From an uncultured Shewanella sp. (GTDB lineage: Bacteria; Pseudomonadota; Gammaproteobacteria; Enterobacterales; Shewanellaceae): a stretch of 64,000 nt of DNA. The DNA is taken from positions 333,753 to 397,752 of the forward strand of contig NZ_CANMUW010000003.1 in assembly GCF_947501225.1 (NCBI RefSeq). The letters are read 5' to 3'. Below are positions 1-11,462 of the stretch, piece after piece; within the stretch, counting starts at the first letter, position 1; each line of letters starts with the position of its first letter. Below the pieces are notes generated by a model. It searched no databases, was not told the DNA's origin, and was given only the letters and a program-made list of their open reading frames with translations. A program made the translations under genes and the position numbers.

Positions 1-186
1 ATCATTGCTGACGGGCTCTGCATCGACTTGCTCTTCATCCAGCTCCAGTAATGGATTGGAATCTAATGCTTGTTGGATCTCTTGTTGCAGTTCCAGCGAC
101 GAAAGCTGCAGTAGGCGTATTGCCTGTTGCAGCTGTGGTGTCATGGTTAACTGCTGACCCATTTTGAGCTGGAGTGACGCTTTCAT
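1..186 (-). CDS. rpoN: RNA polymerase sigma-54 factor, N-terminal fragment (cut by window edge)
   Basis: Reading leftward from an ATG at 186, the 62 visible codons give [20 protein letters not shown] followed by a Gln/Leu-rich helix and the acidic stretch LLELDEEQ. This is the glutamine-rich region I of sigma-54, which contacts activator ATPases and inhibits isomerisation at -24/-12 promoters. The rest of the gene lies outside the window. It follows lptB in the same direction across 141 bases, the conserved gammaproteobacterial order lptB-rpoN. Identification is secure because region I is distinctive. Confidence 0.95.
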   Translation of the reverse strand, partial: MKASLQLKMGQQLTMTPQLQQAIRLLQLSSLELQQEIQQALDSNPLLELDEEQVDAEPVSND

Positions 187-327
187 TTACCGCTATTCCC
201 TTCTTTTGTAATTATAAAATGAGAAAGCCTGCTAAATATTTTTTGGGGATTTCTCTGATCCCTTAACTCATCACCTTTAAGGGAGTATTGACTGAACAAC
301 GACTCGAAAAGTGATCCCATAGATTAA

Positions 328-1059
328 CTATAGCTTGAATTGTTCACCTAAGTACACAGCACGCACTTGTTGATTGTCTAAGATTTCAGCCGGGGTGCCT
401 TCGGCGATTAAGTTTCCGTGACTCACAATATAGGCATGCTCACAAACGTCTAATGTTTCCCGTACGTTGTGGTCTGTGATCAATACACCCAGGCCCCGAC
501 TCTTGAGTTGCAGGATGATCTTCTTAATATCGATAACCGAAATCGGGTCAACACCCGCAAAGGGTTCATCGAGCAGGATAAATTTGGGGTTGGCTGCTAA
601 TGCCCGGGCTATCTCCACACGCCGGCGCTCACCACCTGATAACGCCATCCCCTGACTGTCACGGATATGGGTGATATGAAACTCTTCCAGCAGATGTTCG
701 AGCTGCTCTTCTCGCTCATTGTTACTCATCTCTGAGCGGGTCTGTAACACTGCCATTATGTTATCTCTGACCGAGAGCTTGCGGAAAATGCTGGCCTCCT
801 GCGGCAGGTAGCCTATCCCTTTTCGGGCGCGCAGGTGCATTGGGTCCAGGGTCAGGTCATCTTCATCGATAAAGATACGCCCCTTATCACTCTGCACTAA
901 GCCTACTACCATATAGAAGGTGGTTGTCTTGCCGGCACCATTGGGGCCCAAAAGACCGACAATTTGACCGGTTTTGACCGAGAGACTGACATCCTGTACT
1001 ACGGCACGACTCTTATAACTCTTGGCAAGGTTAACGGCCTTTAGCGTCATCTCGCTCAT
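328..1059 (-). CDS. lptB: LPS export ABC transporter ATP-binding protein LptB
   Basis: This is the cytoplasmic ATPase of the LptB2FGC machine, which extracts lipopolysaccharide from the inner membrane and pushes it along the LptA bridge. The 243-residue protein has the Walker A motif GPNGAGKTT, the signature LSGGERRR and Walker B FILLDEP followed by the switch-region His (ITDH). Its start overlaps the end of lptA by 4 bases, which suggests translational coupling. Length and order match E. coli lptC-lptA-lptB-rpoN. Nothing looks unusual. Confidence 0.97.
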   Translation of the reverse strand: MSEMTLKAVNLAKSYKSRAVVQDVSLSVKTGQIVGLLGPNGAGKTTTFYMVVGLVQSDKGRIFIDEDDLTLDPMHLRARKGIGYLPQEASIFRKLSVRDNIMAVLQTRSEMSNNEREEQLEHLLEEFHITHIRDSQGMALSGGERRRVEIARALAANPKFILLDEPFAGVDPISVIDIKKIILQLKSRGLGVLITDHNVRETLDVCEHAYIVSHGNLIAEGTPAEILDNQQVRAVYLGEQFKL

Positions 1060-1667
1060 TTTTGCTCCTGCTTAGTTGCCGGTTGCGTTGCTTGAATCTC
1101 TTCATTGACCTTGGTCTCATCGACCGGAGGCTCAGGTTCAGGCTGTGGTTCAGGTTTTGTCTCTTCCTGATAGTTTTCAGGCTGGATGATGGTGATCACT
1201 CTGTCACTGCCGGTACTTTCTGCTATCAACTGCTGCTTAGCTATGTTGTAGCGGATCTGATTACCCGTTACCTGACTGCCGTCTTGCTCCAGTGTGGCCT
1301 CGCCTATGAGGGTCAGGGTTCGGCTGGAGAGTTCGTAGCGGATCTCTTTGGCACTGGCGGATGCCGGGCGGCCATCTTCCATGATTTGTGAATAGGTGGC
1401 TGGGCTCCCTGTGGCTACCAATATCTTTCCGCCACCCTCCTCTTTAGTGAAAGCCCTGAGCTCGTCGGCCAGGATCTTAACCGAGCCCTGGGTGACCTCT
1501 ACCGGGCCATTGAAGATGATCTGGTTGTTTTTAATATCCGCTTCCTGGCTCGCGGCTGTAATTTTCACTTCCTGTTTCAGGTCGTCCAGCTTGGCCATAC
1601 CACTAAAACTGATCAGTGATAATAAAACGATGATGGCTAGATTATTTTGCTTCATATATTCCTTCAA
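1056..1667 (-). CDS. lptA: LPS periplasmic bridge protein LptA
   Basis: LptA oligomerises into the beta-jellyroll bridge that carries LPS across the periplasm between LptC and LptD. The protein has an N-terminal signal peptide (hydrophobic [16 protein letters not shown]), then an OstA/LptA domain to about residue 160. A tail of roughly 40 residues follows that is rich in Pro, Glu, Gln and Thr ([10 protein letters not shown]). E. coli LptA is 185 residues and, as I recall, lacks such a tail, so the extension is lineage-specific. The start overlaps lptC by 26 bases; Met5 would reduce this to 14 bases and is also possible. Confidence 0.93.
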   Translation of the reverse strand: MKEYMKQNNLAIIVLLSLISFSGMAKLDDLKQEVKITAASQEADIKNNQIIFNGPVEVTQGSVKILADELRAFTKEEGGGKILVATGSPATYSQIMEDGRPASASAKEIRYELSSRTLTLIGEATLEQDGSQVTGNQIRYNIAKQQLIAESTGSDRVITIIQPENYQEETKPEPQPEPEPPVDETKVNEEIQATQPATKQEQK

Positions 1668-2199
1668 CCTGACTGGTTAATTGCACGCTCTGAGCATTAA
1701 GGTCTGCGTAGAGCCCAACGCCTTTAATCATAAAGTCGTTGCCTGTGACGTAGATGTCACGGTCTGATGTCATGATCATGGTATTGAGATCTAACTCCAG
1801 GTAAGTTGTTTTGATTGTCTGTACTGGCTCTTCCGGGCTGATAGAGTCAATAATAACATCCTTCTCGAGAATCACTTTACCCGAATTTTTGTTTAGTGTT
1901 CCCTGAGACGACTGGAGGCGCCATTGAGCCTGCCCATTATCAGGGTAGACCAGATATATTGGCTGAGTGAAGTAGGTCATATTGGCCTCTTCAAAGTGCT
2001 CCATATGGGTCGCAGTTACCCGGCTGTTGACCAAGCCTAACTCATTATACTCTACGCTTCGCAGATTATCGGCGACATAGTCCGGCTTGAGTGTGGCGTC
2101 TATCGCCACCTCTTCATCGCCTCTTTTAGATTGCACCTGCCAGTAAAGCAGCAGAGCAGTGCCAAAGAAGGCAATAATGGCCAAGGTCACTCTATTCAT
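1642..2199 (-). CDS. lptC: LPS export protein LptC
   Basis: LptC is a bitopic inner-membrane protein that receives LPS from the LptB2FG transporter and passes it to LptA. The 185-residue product has one N-terminal membrane segment (VTLAIIAFFGTALLLYW) followed by a periplasmic jellyroll, with no cleavage site visible. It overlaps kdsC upstream by 4 bases and lptA downstream by 26, so the whole kdsC-lptC-lptA-lptB string is tightly packed. Length is close to the E. coli protein (191 residues). Confidence 0.94.
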   Translation of the reverse strand: MNRVTLAIIAFFGTALLLYWQVQSKRGDEEVAIDATLKPDYVADNLRSVEYNELGLVNSRVTATHMEHFEEANMTYFTQPIYLVYPDNGQAQWRLQSSQGTLNKNSGKVILEKDVIIDSISPEEPVQTIKTTYLELDLNTMIMTSDRDIYVTGNDFMIKGVGLYADLNAQSVQLTSQVEGIYEAK

Positions 2200-2747
2200 A
2201 TACTCATTCCATGAGCGGTTTCAAACTTATCCTGACTGAGCAACAGCAGGTCTGTCAATTCGCGCAGGGCACCATGGCCGCCACGAATATGGGTGGTGAA
2301 GTCGACATGCTGCTTAACATATGGATGGCCATCGGCGACACAAACAGATAAGCCAACCTGCTTCATAACCGGAAGGTCGACCATATCATCACCTATGTAG
2401 GCGACCTGTTGTGGTGTCACATTATAAAGAGACAGTAGCTCCCTGTAAGGCACCATCTTGTCATCTACACCCTGGTAGATATGGGTGACGCCCAGCGCCG
2501 TCATACGATCTTCGACTATCTGGGATTTACGTCCGGTGATGATGGCGACAGGAATATCGCTGGTTAACAGGGATCTCACACCGTACCCGTCTCGGGTGTG
2601 AAAGGTTTTTAACTCTTCACCGCCGTTGCTCATATAAACCAGTCCATCGGAGAAGACACCATCAACATCACAGATGAGTAACTTGATTTTTTTTGCTTTT
2701 TGCCAAACATCATCACTGATGGGACCGTAAAAACCTTGATGTGACAT
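2196..2747 (-). CDS. kdsC: 3-deoxy-D-manno-octulosonate 8-phosphate phosphatase KdsC
   Basis: KdsC hydrolyses Kdo-8-phosphate to Kdo, the sugar that joins lipid A to the LPS core. The 183-residue protein belongs to the HAD superfamily without a large cap. The nucleophile motif is CDVDGVFSDG near residues 26-35, the second motif is ITGRKS, and the last is GDDMVDLP. It follows kdsD, which makes arabinose 5-phosphate earlier in the same pathway, and precedes lptC with a 4-base overlap. Confidence 0.96.
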   Translation of the reverse strand: MSHQGFYGPISDDVWQKAKKIKLLICDVDGVFSDGLVYMSNGGEELKTFHTRDGYGVRSLLTSDIPVAIITGRKSQIVEDRMTALGVTHIYQGVDDKMVPYRELLSLYNVTPQQVAYIGDDMVDLPVMKQVGLSVCVADGHPYVKQHVDFTTHIRGGHGALRELTDLLLLSQDKFETAHGMSI

Positions 2748-2834
2748 GTTAAGCGCCTCCCGCTTTAAATGTGCCTGAATTTTTAAACCTGCAGTAATAC
2801 AGTGTTTGACGTACCAAACCTAGCGCAGCCACGG

Positions 2835-3812
2835 CTAGATCACTCCCGCTTTCACCATATCAAGCATATTCAATGCACCGATCGGCTGTTGCTGTTCATC
2901 GATCACAATTAATCCGTTAATGTCTTTCTCTTCCATCACCTTCAATGCCTGGGCGGCTAAGATGTTGTCTGATACCGTGACACAGCCCCGGCTCATCACA
3001 TCACTTATCGAGGTCTTTCTGAGATTCACTTCCGCGTCGATAACCCTGCGCAGATCGCCATCGGTAAAGATGCCGACCAATTTACTCTTCTCATCGACTA
3101 CGGCCGTCATTCCCAGCCCCTTCTTTGAGATCTCATAGAGTGCATCTGTGATACAGATATTATGGCTGACCAGAGGAAGCTCGGAACCTTTATGCATAAC
3201 ATCGCTGACTTTTAGCAGCAGTTTTCGTCCCAGGCTGCCACCGGGATGGGAGAGGGCGAAGTCATCTTTGGTGAACCCGCGGGCTTGTAGCAGTGCGACG
3301 GCCAGTGCGTCTCCCATGACCAAGGTGGCTGTGGTGCTGGAGGTCGGTGCCAGCCCTAAGGGACAGGCCTCCTCCGGCACTTCGATGCACAGGTGAACGA
3401 TGGATAACTTGGCCATATTCGATTCGGGTTTACCGGTAACGGCAATGACAGGAAGCCCCATACGTTTGATCACCGGCATCAGGGTCAGAATTTCGCTGGC
3501 TTCTCCCGAATTCGAGATAGCTAAGATGATATCATTTTCACTCAAAACGCCCAGATCGCCATGGCTCGCTTCACCCGGATGGACGAAGAAAGCGGGGGTG
3601 CCTGTGCTGGCCAGGGTGGCCGAGATCTTGTTACCGATATGACCGGACTTACCCATTCCCATCACTATGACCTTGCCGGTACACTCGAGAATTAACTGGC
3701 ACGCATGGGCAAACTCGGTCGAATCCACATATTGATATAAGTTGTCGAGGGCATTTCTCTCGATATCGATAACATTTCTGCCCCATTGGCGTAATTGAGC
3801 TTTTTCTACCAT
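2835..3812 (-). CDS. kdsD: arabinose-5-phosphate isomerase KdsD
   Basis: KdsD converts ribulose 5-phosphate to arabinose 5-phosphate, the first committed step of Kdo synthesis. The 325-residue chain has an N-terminal SIS sugar-isomerase domain (GMGKSGHIGNKISAT; HPGEASHGDLG) and a pair of CBS domains from about residue 205 to the end. Length matches E. coli KdsD (328). It lies 87 bases upstream of kdsC and in the same direction, with yrbG upstream of it. Confidence 0.96.
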   Translation of the reverse strand: MVEKAQLRQWGRNVIDIERNALDNLYQYVDSTEFAHACQLILECTGKVIVMGMGKSGHIGNKISATLASTGTPAFFVHPGEASHGDLGVLSENDIILAISNSGEASEILTLMPVIKRMGLPVIAVTGKPESNMAKLSIVHLCIEVPEEACPLGLAPTSSTTATLVMGDALAVALLQARGFTKDDFALSHPGGSLGRKLLLKVSDVMHKGSELPLVSHNICITDALYEISKKGLGMTAVVDEKSKLVGIFTDGDLRRVIDAEVNLRKTSISDVMSRGCVTVSDNILAAQALKVMEEKDINGLIVIDEQQQPIGALNMLDMVKAGVI

Positions 3813-3851
3813 TTTGATCTCTCTGTTTATTCAGCTTAACCCCTTTCGGGG

Positions 3852-4811
3852 TTATGCAAGAAAAAGGACTAACTGGTACACAATAAAAGTACTAAGTAAA
3901 ACAACACCATGCCAAGGTTTTAGCTGGCGAACACGCCCGCTAAGTAGTATGAGAATGGCCAAAGCGCTGCTGGTTGCGAGTACCATATAAAAATCACGTG
4001 TGCTGGCGGCGGTATCGACCTCTCCCGGTGCGATCATGCCGGGTAATGCCAGTACGGCGAGGATGTTGAATAGGTTTGAGCCTACGATATTACCTATGGC
4101 AAGATCGTCCTCTTTCTTGAGTACTCCGGCCACACAGGCTGCAAGCTCAGGCAAACTGGTGCCGATAGCGATAATTGTCAGGCCTATAACAAGATCCGAA
4201 AGTTGATAGGCTTTGGCTATTCCGACGGCCCCCTGAACCATCCAGTCTGCCGAAAGAGGCAGTAAAACGATACCTACGATCAGCCAGAGCACAGCTTTAT
4301 ATGTCGGAACGCCTTTAGGGATCTCGTCGTCGGCCTCATCTTCCAGAGGATCATGGTTTTTATTGGTTAATCCATGCCAGATAAGATATCCCATGAGGGT
4401 CAGAAACAGTCCCATCAGCATGAAGCCTTCGACACGACTGAGAAAACCGTCATGGAGGAAGTAACCGACGATAACGGTCGCGCCCAGCATCATAGGAATT
4501 TCACGCAGCAGGGTTTGCGAGCTGACAGAGATAGCCCCCAACAGTGCCGTAACACCTAAAATAAGCGTGATATTGGCGATATTAGACCCCAATACATTGC
4601 CTATCGCTGTGTCTGTCATCCCCTCCAGGGATGCCGTTGCAGCAACAAACATCTCAGGGGCTGAACTGCCCATCGCGACTATGGTTAACCCTATGAGCAT
4701 AGGGGGGAGTCCGAGATTTCTGGCGAAGGCTGCTGCACCATAGACAAACTTGTCAGCACTCCACACCAGGGCACCCAATCCAGCGATAAGCATGAAAATA
4801 TTAAATAACAT
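3852..4811 (-). CDS. yrbG: calcium/sodium antiporter, YrbG family
   Basis: This inner-membrane antiporter of the CaCA superfamily has two inverted alpha-repeat halves. The signatures are GSSAPEMFVA with GNVLGSNIANI in the first half and GTSLPELAA with GNIVGSNLFNI in the second; these line the cation pathway. I start it at the ATG at 4811 (MLFNIFML), giving 319 residues, because the 24 residues upstream do not resemble the family and run into the divergent promoter region. E. coli yrbG occupies the same position, divergent from mlaF. Substrate is inferred from the family only. Confidence 0.92.
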   Translation of the reverse strand: MLFNIFMLIAGLGALVWSADKFVYGAAAFARNLGLPPMLIGLTIVAMGSSAPEMFVAATASLEGMTDTAIGNVLGSNIANITLILGVTALLGAISVSSQTLLREIPMMLGATVIVGYFLHDGFLSRVEGFMLMGLFLTLMGYLIWHGLTNKNHDPLEDEADDEIPKGVPTYKAVLWLIVGIVLLPLSADWMVQGAVGIAKAYQLSDLVIGLTIIAIGTSLPELAACVAGVLKKEDDLAIGNIVGSNLFNILAVLALPGMIAPGEVDTAASTRDFYMVLATSSALAILILLSGRVRQLKPWHGVVLLSTFIVYQLVLFLA

Positions 4812-5079
4812 CAAATTATATTCTAAAGATAGTCTGACGCGCATTTTCGCCGGAAATGAGCAAAATTGAAAGTATTGAGGCAAGATAGTGTCGATTCAGT
4901 TGTGCCGAATAGGGCAATTACGTACAATTTGTCTCTTTTCTCTCGCCGGACTTTTCAATTTTATGGAGTGCGCGCGATATGGGGTCATAAAGTCGATATC
5001 AGCGAAGCCGCTTGGGTTTCTCTGCCTGTCGTCTGTCTGACGCGTCGTCTTCTCACCCGTTGTTATTGATGGAAGTGAA

Positions 5080-5895
5080 ATGAATCAAAAGGTGTCAATT
5101 GAGCCGAAATCATTAGTCGAGATCCGGAATCTTAATTTTAGCCGGGGCGAACATCTGATTTTTGATGATATCAGCCTGTCGATTCCCAAGGGCAAGGTTA
5201 CCGCGATCATGGGACCCAGTGGGATAGGCAAAACGACACTGTTGAAATTGATGGGGGGGCAGCTGATACCTGACTCCGGAACTGTGTTATTCGATGGCGA
5301 AGATGTGCATTTATGTCCCAGGGAACGGTTATTTTCGATACGCAAACGAATGAGCATGTTGTTTCAAAGCGGCGCCCTCTTTACCGACATGAATGTGTTC
5401 GACAATGTGGCATTTGCCTTGAGAGAGCACTCGGGCTTATCTGAAAAAATTATCAGACGAATAGTGCTGATGAAGCTTGAGGCAGTTGGACTCAGGGGCA
5501 CCGCATCTATGATGCCCAGTGAACTCTCCGGAGGAATGCAACGCAGGGCGGCCTTGGCAAGAGCGATAGCGCTTGAACCTGAGATGGTGATGTATGATGA
5601 ACCCTTTGCCGGGCAGGATCCTGTATCTATGGGGGTGTTGGTTAAGTTGATTCGGGAACTGTCAGATGCACTTGCGCTCACCTCCGTGGTGATATCTCAT
5701 GATGTGCAGGAGGTCCTGAGCATCGCCGATTATGTCTATGTGATGGCCGATAAACGGATCATCGCACATGGGACTCCCGCAGAGTTAAAAGTTGCAGAAA
5801 ACCCAAAGCTTAAGCAATTTATAGGTGGAGAGCCGGATGGACCTGTGCCATTCCATTATCCTGCCAGAGATTATCAGAAGGAGTTGTTGGGATAG
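5080..5895 (+). CDS. mlaF: phospholipid transport ABC ATPase MlaF
   Basis: MlaF is the ATPase of MlaFEDB, an inner-membrane complex that moves phospholipids between the inner membrane and the periplasmic carrier MlaC and so maintains outer-membrane asymmetry. The 271-residue protein has Walker [10 protein letters not shown], signature LSGGMQRR and Walker [13 protein letters not shown]. It is the first gene of mlaFEDCB-ibaG-murA, divergent from yrbG across 268 bases that should hold the promoters for both directions. A Shine-Dalgarno-like GGAAG lies just before the ATG. Confidence 0.96.
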   Translation: MNQKVSIEPKSLVEIRNLNFSRGEHLIFDDISLSIPKGKVTAIMGPSGIGKTTLLKLMGGQLIPDSGTVLFDGEDVHLCPRERLFSIRKRMSMLFQSGALFTDMNVFDNVAFALREHSGLSEKIIRRIVLMKLEAVGLRGTASMMPSELSGGMQRRAALARAIALEPEMVMYDEPFAGQDPVSMGVLVKLIRELSDALALTSVVISHDVQEVLSIADYVYVMADKRIIAHGTPAELKVAENPKLKQFIGGEPDGPVPFHYPARDYQKELLG

Positions 5896-5947
5896 ATATG
5901 ATGGAGTTAATCCTGTGTGCGGCATCTATCACTCGAGGTCGTGGTAT

Positions 5948-6730
5948 ATGACTATGATTAATCAATTAGCGGCCCTTGGTCGCTACACCATAGATTTTGT
6001 TATCGGCTTGGGGCGCGCCGGCTTAATGCTATGGGGGGCGATAGCACGTAAACCCAGGCTAAAAGGCTTTCCCCTGTTTGTCAGACAGTTATACATTGTC
6101 GGCGTGCAATCTATGGTGCTGATTTTTGTCTCCGGCCTGTTTATCGGCATGGTGTTAGCGCTTCAGGGCTATAACATCTTAGTCGGTTTTGGTACCGAGG
6201 AGAGCCTGGGACCTATGGTGGCCCTGAGTCTGCTCAGAGAGCTTGGCCCTGTGGTTACGGCGCTGCTGTTTGCCGGCCGGGCCGGTTCGGCGCTCACAGC
6301 CGAAATCGGGCTGATGAAGAGCACCGAGCAGTTATCCAGCCTGGAGATGATGGCCATCGATCCTTTGAGGCAGATAATTGCACCCAGGTTTTGGGCCGGT
6401 GTGGTGAGTCTGCCTCTGCTTGCCCTGATCTTTACCGCAGTGGGGATCTATGGCGGGCATATGGTCGGCGTTGAGTGGAAAGGGATAGATAGCGGCAGTT
6501 TCTGGTCGATTCTTCAGGCGTCTGTCGAATGGAGAGAGGATATCGTTAACTGCCTGATTAAGAGTCTGGTGTTTGCCGTTGTAGTGACCTGGATCGCCCT
6601 GTATCGGGGCTATCAAGTGATCCCTAATCCGGAGGGGATCAGTAAGGCAACAACGCAAACTGTTGTTCAGTCCAGTCTGGCCGTGTTGGCGCTGGACTTC
6701 CTGCTGACAGCGCTGATGTTTGGTCGTTAA
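5948..6730 (+). CDS. mlaE: phospholipid transport permease MlaE
   Basis: MlaE is the polytopic permease of the MlaFEDB complex. Starting at the ATG at 5948 gives 260 residues, exactly the E. coli length. The reading frame is open further upstream, but those residues overlap mlaF and look unrelated. Family-typical segments are visible: [40 protein letters not shown] in two adjoining blocks, and the C-terminal [13 protein letters not shown]. It is followed by mlaD after 52 bases. Confidence 0.95.
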   Translation: MTMINQLAALGRYTIDFVIGLGRAGLMLWGAIARKPRLKGFPLFVRQLYIVGVQSMVLIFVSGLFIGMVLALQGYNILVGFGTEESLGPMVALSLLRELGPVVTALLFAGRAGSALTAEIGLMKSTEQLSSLEMMAIDPLRQIIAPRFWAGVVSLPLLALIFTAVGIYGGHMVGVEWKGIDSGSFWSILQASVEWREDIVNCLIKSLVFAVVVTWIALYRGYQVIPNPEGISKATTQTVVQSSLAVLALDFLLTALMFGR

Positions 6731-6782
6731 TGGATGAGCATGGATATCGGACGATATCCAAACATAGAGTGGAAGTGAGAGT

Positions 6783-7253
6783 ATGTTAACTCGTAGAATT
6801 GAAGTTTTAGTGGGGCTGTTCCTGATATCGGGATTCGCCGCATTTTTAGTATTGGTGTTTAATGTTGCTAATGTTGAAGTAAAGACGGGTAATAGTAGCT
6901 ATACCCTCTATGCCAAATTCAGCAATATTGGAGGCTTGAAGGTTCGCTCACCGGTTAAAGTCGGTGGTGTGGTTGTAGGAAGGGTGAGTGCCATCACACT
7001 CGATTCGTCAGAGCTGGTGCCGGTCGTCGAACTCTCTATGGATAAGGAGTTTAACCAATTTCCTGAGACCAGTAGCTTGTCTATCTTGACCTCAGGCTTG
7101 TTGGGTGAGCAGTTTTTGGGGCTGACGCCCGGTTTCGTGGATGAGGATATTGCCATGCTGGCCGACGGTGATCGTATCGATGATACGCATTCGGCACTGG
7201 TATTGGAGGATTTGATCGGTCAGTTCCTCTATAGCACCTCCTCAAAGGATTAA
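6783..7253 (+). CDS. mlaD: phospholipid transport MCE-domain protein MlaD
   Basis: MlaD is anchored in the inner membrane by one N-terminal helix (EVLVGLFLISGFAAFLVLVF). It forms the hexameric MCE ring through which lipid passes between MlaE and MlaC. The 156-residue protein has the MCE core (YAKFSNIGGLKVRSPVKVGGV at about 39-59, and LLGEQFLGLTPG). It is shorter than E. coli MlaD (183), mainly at the C-terminus. mlaC follows after 3 bases. Confidence 0.94.
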   Translation: MLTRRIEVLVGLFLISGFAAFLVLVFNVANVEVKTGNSSYTLYAKFSNIGGLKVRSPVKVGGVVVGRVSAITLDSSELVPVVELSMDKEFNQFPETSSLSILTSGLLGEQFLGLTPGFVDEDIAMLADGDRIDDTHSALVLEDLIGQFLYSTSSKD

Positions 7254-7256
7254 GAG

Positions 7257-7919
7257 ATGAGAATGTATAAGCATATTATTAAATTCGGAGCCTCAGTTTT
7301 GCTGCTGATTTCTAGTGTCGGCGCCCATAGTGAAGCTGTCGAAGTGAACACCATGGATCCCTATGATATGGTGGAAACTGTTGCAAATAATACTTTTGAC
7401 AGATTTCATCATGATATTGACATAATTAAGTCCAATCCTGACCACCTTAAGGTGATAGTCTCGGATGAGTTGATGCCTTATATCGATTATAAGTATGCTT
7501 CTTATAAGGTTATGGGCTCTTACTTAAAGAAGACTACAAAAGATCAGAGGGAGCGTTTCGTCACGGCGTTTCAGGGGTATTTAATCTCTACCTATGCCCA
7601 AGCGTTTACTGAGTATACAGATCAGAAGGTCAGGTTTGCTCCTCCTTCGGATTTCACCCATGAAAAGATGGTGAATGTGAATGTGCAGATAATTGAGCCG
7701 GGACGTCCTCCTATCAAGCTGCAGTTCAGGGTTCGCCGTCTCAAAGATGATAGCTGGAAGGCGTTCGATCTTGTGGCTGAAGGTGTGAGTCTGTTGGCAT
7801 CGAAGAGCTCTGAAATTTCAAACCTGATTCGTCAGAAGGGGATAGATAGTGTGATTCTCGATCTGGAGGAACGCACTAAGGGGCATATTATTCGTGACCC
7901 TAAAGGGAAAAAGGTCTAA
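7257..7919 (+). CDS. mlaC: periplasmic phospholipid-binding protein MlaC
   Basis: MlaC shuttles phospholipid through the periplasm between the MlaA-porin complex in the outer membrane and MlaFEDB. The 220-residue protein has a signal peptide (IIKFGASVLLLISSVGAHSEA) and a single MlaC/Ttg2D domain (YIDYKYASYKVMG, VRRLKDDSWKAFDLVAEGVS). It sits between mlaD and mlaB; its TAA is directly followed by the GTG of mlaB. Confidence 0.94.
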   Translation: MRMYKHIIKFGASVLLLISSVGAHSEAVEVNTMDPYDMVETVANNTFDRFHHDIDIIKSNPDHLKVIVSDELMPYIDYKYASYKVMGSYLKKTTKDQRERFVTAFQGYLISTYAQAFTEYTDQKVRFAPPSDFTHEKMVNVNVQIIEPGRPPIKLQFRVRRLKDDSWKAFDLVAEGVSLLASKSSEISNLIRQKGIDSVILDLEERTKGHIIRDPKGKKV

Positions 7920-8222
7920 GTGGCAGATTTTATTGAAGATGGCGCAGTGTGCCGGGTAAGCGGTCGCCTGTCTCAAACTGAAGTTTTGCAACTTTGGAGT
8001 GAGAGAAGCACCCTGTTGAGCAAAGGTGTTCAAGTTATTGACCTGTCGGCACTCTCTTATAGCGATAGTGCCGGCGTCGCCTTTCTTCTGGAGCTGGTTA
8101 GCCTGGCTCGGGCTGATAACAGGAAGCTTGTGCTGAGCTCGCCATCGACTCAATTATTAAAATTGATCGGTTTATATGATTTAGAACTCTTCTTCCGCGA
8201 AGAGGCAGAACAAGGTAGATAG
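7920..8222 (+). CDS. mlaB: STAS-domain protein MlaB
   Basis: MlaB is a small cytoplasmic STAS protein that binds MlaF and stabilises and activates the ABC complex. The 100-residue product starts at a GTG that abuts the mlaC stop codon, so it is probably translated by coupling. The STAS signature is VIDLSALSYSDSAGVAFLLE near residues 39-58, including the conserved Ser at the tip of the first helix. Confidence 0.92.
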   Translation: MADFIEDGAVCRVSGRLSQTEVLQLWSERSTLLSKGVQVIDLSALSYSDSAGVAFLLELVSLARADNRKLVLSSPSTQLLKLIGLYDLELFFREEAEQGR

Positions 8223-8226
8223 AACC

Positions 8227-9751
<1,525 letters not shown>

Positions 9752-9772
9752 TCCTGCGGCCATCTTGATATG

Positions 9773-9806
9773 AAGCCACCGATGATCTCATCGGTGGCTT
9801 TTTTTT
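9773..9806 (+). terminator. rho-independent terminator after murA
   Basis: A perfect 13-bp stem (AAGCCACCGATGA paired with TCATCGGTGGCTT) with a 2-base loop is followed by an uninterrupted T run. It ends the mla-ibaG-murA unit. Confidence 0.93.
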
Positions 9807-9887
9807 GCCTGTACCACCCGGTCACATCTTTATCGTGATGGGTATCAGATCACTATGAATGTTAGCTGTTTGTGGTAAGTTCGGTTT

Positions 9888-11279
9888 ATGCCGACATTTA
9901 TTACCTTTAATATCTATCTGTTTTACGGCCTGGTATTTTTTTCGATAGGCTGTGTGGTTGTATTTCGAAACTTCAAATACAGTCAACTGAAAATCGCCCC
10001 CATCCTGTGGGCGCTGGCGCTGTTTGGCTTTTCCCATGCTTTTCATGAATGGTCGGAGTTATACCTGCTGGTATTCAGCGATGATATACCCGGCAAGTTT
10101 CAGATAATGGCCGAGTGGCTCAGGCTGTTGAAGTTGTTTCTCTCCTACGCTTTCTTGATGGTGTTTGCCTGGCTGCTATTCGGTATCGGCTCCAGGTGGG
10201 TCGCTAAGGTTGGACACAGTGTGGTTACAGCGACGCTTCTGGCTTACTTAGGCACCGTTATCTACTTTTCCCATGCTATCTATCTCGCCGAAGATACTTT
10301 CAGAGAAGCCACCTTCTATACCCGTCTCTTCTTAGGTTTCGGCAGTGCCCTTCTGGCTGCAATCGGCATCGCTCTCTATGGCTATAAGCTGATGCGGGAG
10401 CAGCATCAGTATGGCAGTTACTTCATAGCAACCGGGGTTGGCTTGCTCTGCTACGGGGTGATGTCGGGTTTAGTACCGACCGATCTGCATCACAGCATTC
10501 CTGTGTTCAGAACCTTAGCCGGGGCTTTGATTCTCGTGACGCTGTTTAAGGCATTAAAAGTGTTCGATATCGAGAAAGAGTTAGCCACAGAGGCTAAGCT
10601 TAAACGCGCTATCGAAGCCGATAAGTATAAAGCCATTGGTCATCTGGCCATGGGGATGGCTCATGAGATCAACAATCCTCTGGCTTCATCTACCTTAGCC
10701 CTTGATATATTTCAGCGAAAGTCTCCGGATTTGGATGAGCAGCAACTGGAATATATTAAGCGGATCGGTCTTGGGATCGAGCGTGCCTCGGAGATCAGTA
10801 AGGAGCTACTCGCCTACGCTCGCCCGGCAAAGGGGGACACCTCTGTCGTGTCTCTTTGTGAGGTCATCAGCGCCTCCATTCACCTCCTGTCCCATAAGCA
10901 TCACAGCCACAGGATCAATATCCAATGCGATGAAGGTATCACCATGATAGGGCAGAAGGTTAAGCTGGAGGAGTTGCTGATCAATCTGCTCACCAACTCC
11001 ATGGATGCCTCTCAGTCTGGCAGCGAGATAGCCATTAGGGTCGGTGAGTGCGACAGATATGTTAAGTTGACTGTTGAGGATTGGGGCGCAGGGATGGATG
11101 CTGAGAGCCTGTTAAGGGCTACAGAGCTGTTTTACTCTACCAAGCCGATAGGCCAGGGCACCGGACTTGGTCTTGCTATATGCGAGCAGATAGTGGCGCT
11201 TCACAGGGGAGTGATGAATATCACGAGTGAGCAAGGTCAGGGGACACGGATCGAGATCTCCTTCCCGAAGTCGGATTGA
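9888..11279 (+). CDS. membrane sensor histidine kinase
   Basis: The 463-residue protein has about seven hydrophobic segments in its first 220 residues. A transmitter follows, with phosphoacceptor His259 in GMAHEINNPLAS, an N-box NLLTNSMDAS, and the G-boxes EDWGAGMD and GTGLGLAICEQ. No PAS, HAMP or large periplasmic domain is visible, so the signal is probably sensed in or through the membrane; two His residues sit in the second membrane segment (FSHAFHEW). The next gene is a response regulator 183 bases downstream, then a multihaem cytochrome, so a link to respiration is a reasonable inference. The ligand is unknown. Confidence 0.85.
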   Translation: MPTFITFNIYLFYGLVFFSIGCVVVFRNFKYSQLKIAPILWALALFGFSHAFHEWSELYLLVFSDDIPGKFQIMAEWLRLLKLFLSYAFLMVFAWLLFGIGSRWVAKVGHSVVTATLLAYLGTVIYFSHAIYLAEDTFREATFYTRLFLGFGSALLAAIGIALYGYKLMREQHQYGSYFIATGVGLLCYGVMSGLVPTDLHHSIPVFRTLAGALILVTLFKALKVFDIEKELATEAKLKRAIEADKYKAIGHLAMGMAHEINNPLASSTLALDIFQRKSPDLDEQQLEYIKRIGLGIERASEISKELLAYARPAKGDTSVVSLCEVISASIHLLSHKHHSHRINIQCDEGITMIGQKVKLEELLINLLTNSMDASQSGSEIAIRVGECDRYVKLTVEDWGAGMDAESLLRATELFYSTKPIGQGTGLGLAICEQIVALHRGVMNITSEQGQGTRIEISFPKSD

Positions 11280-11283
11280 TACG

Positions 11284-11312
11284 AGAAAGAGGGGGGAGTC
11301 AGGCCTCCCTTT
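11284..11312 (+). terminator. weak hairpin with T run after the histidine kinase gene
   Basis: A GGGAG/CTCCC stem with a 6-base loop is followed by TTTT. It may attenuate transcription from the kinase gene into the response-regulator gene, which lies 183 bases from the kinase and may have its own promoter. Confidence 0.4.
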
Positions 11313-11462
11313 TCCGGCTCTGACATTGGCCGGAGAGGTAAACGACCCTGTTTGCCCCAAGTTTGGTACCCGTTCAATAACCAGTGGTTGGACAGGACGT
11401 TATCTCAATAATTTGATATGGTTTTGCATCATAATTGCTGTTGCTTTTTAAGGGAGTGGTGA

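Noticed and set aside
4866-5069. 67-codon frame between yrbG and mlaF
   Set aside because: It covers the divergent promoter region, lacks a ribosome site and has no recognisable pattern.
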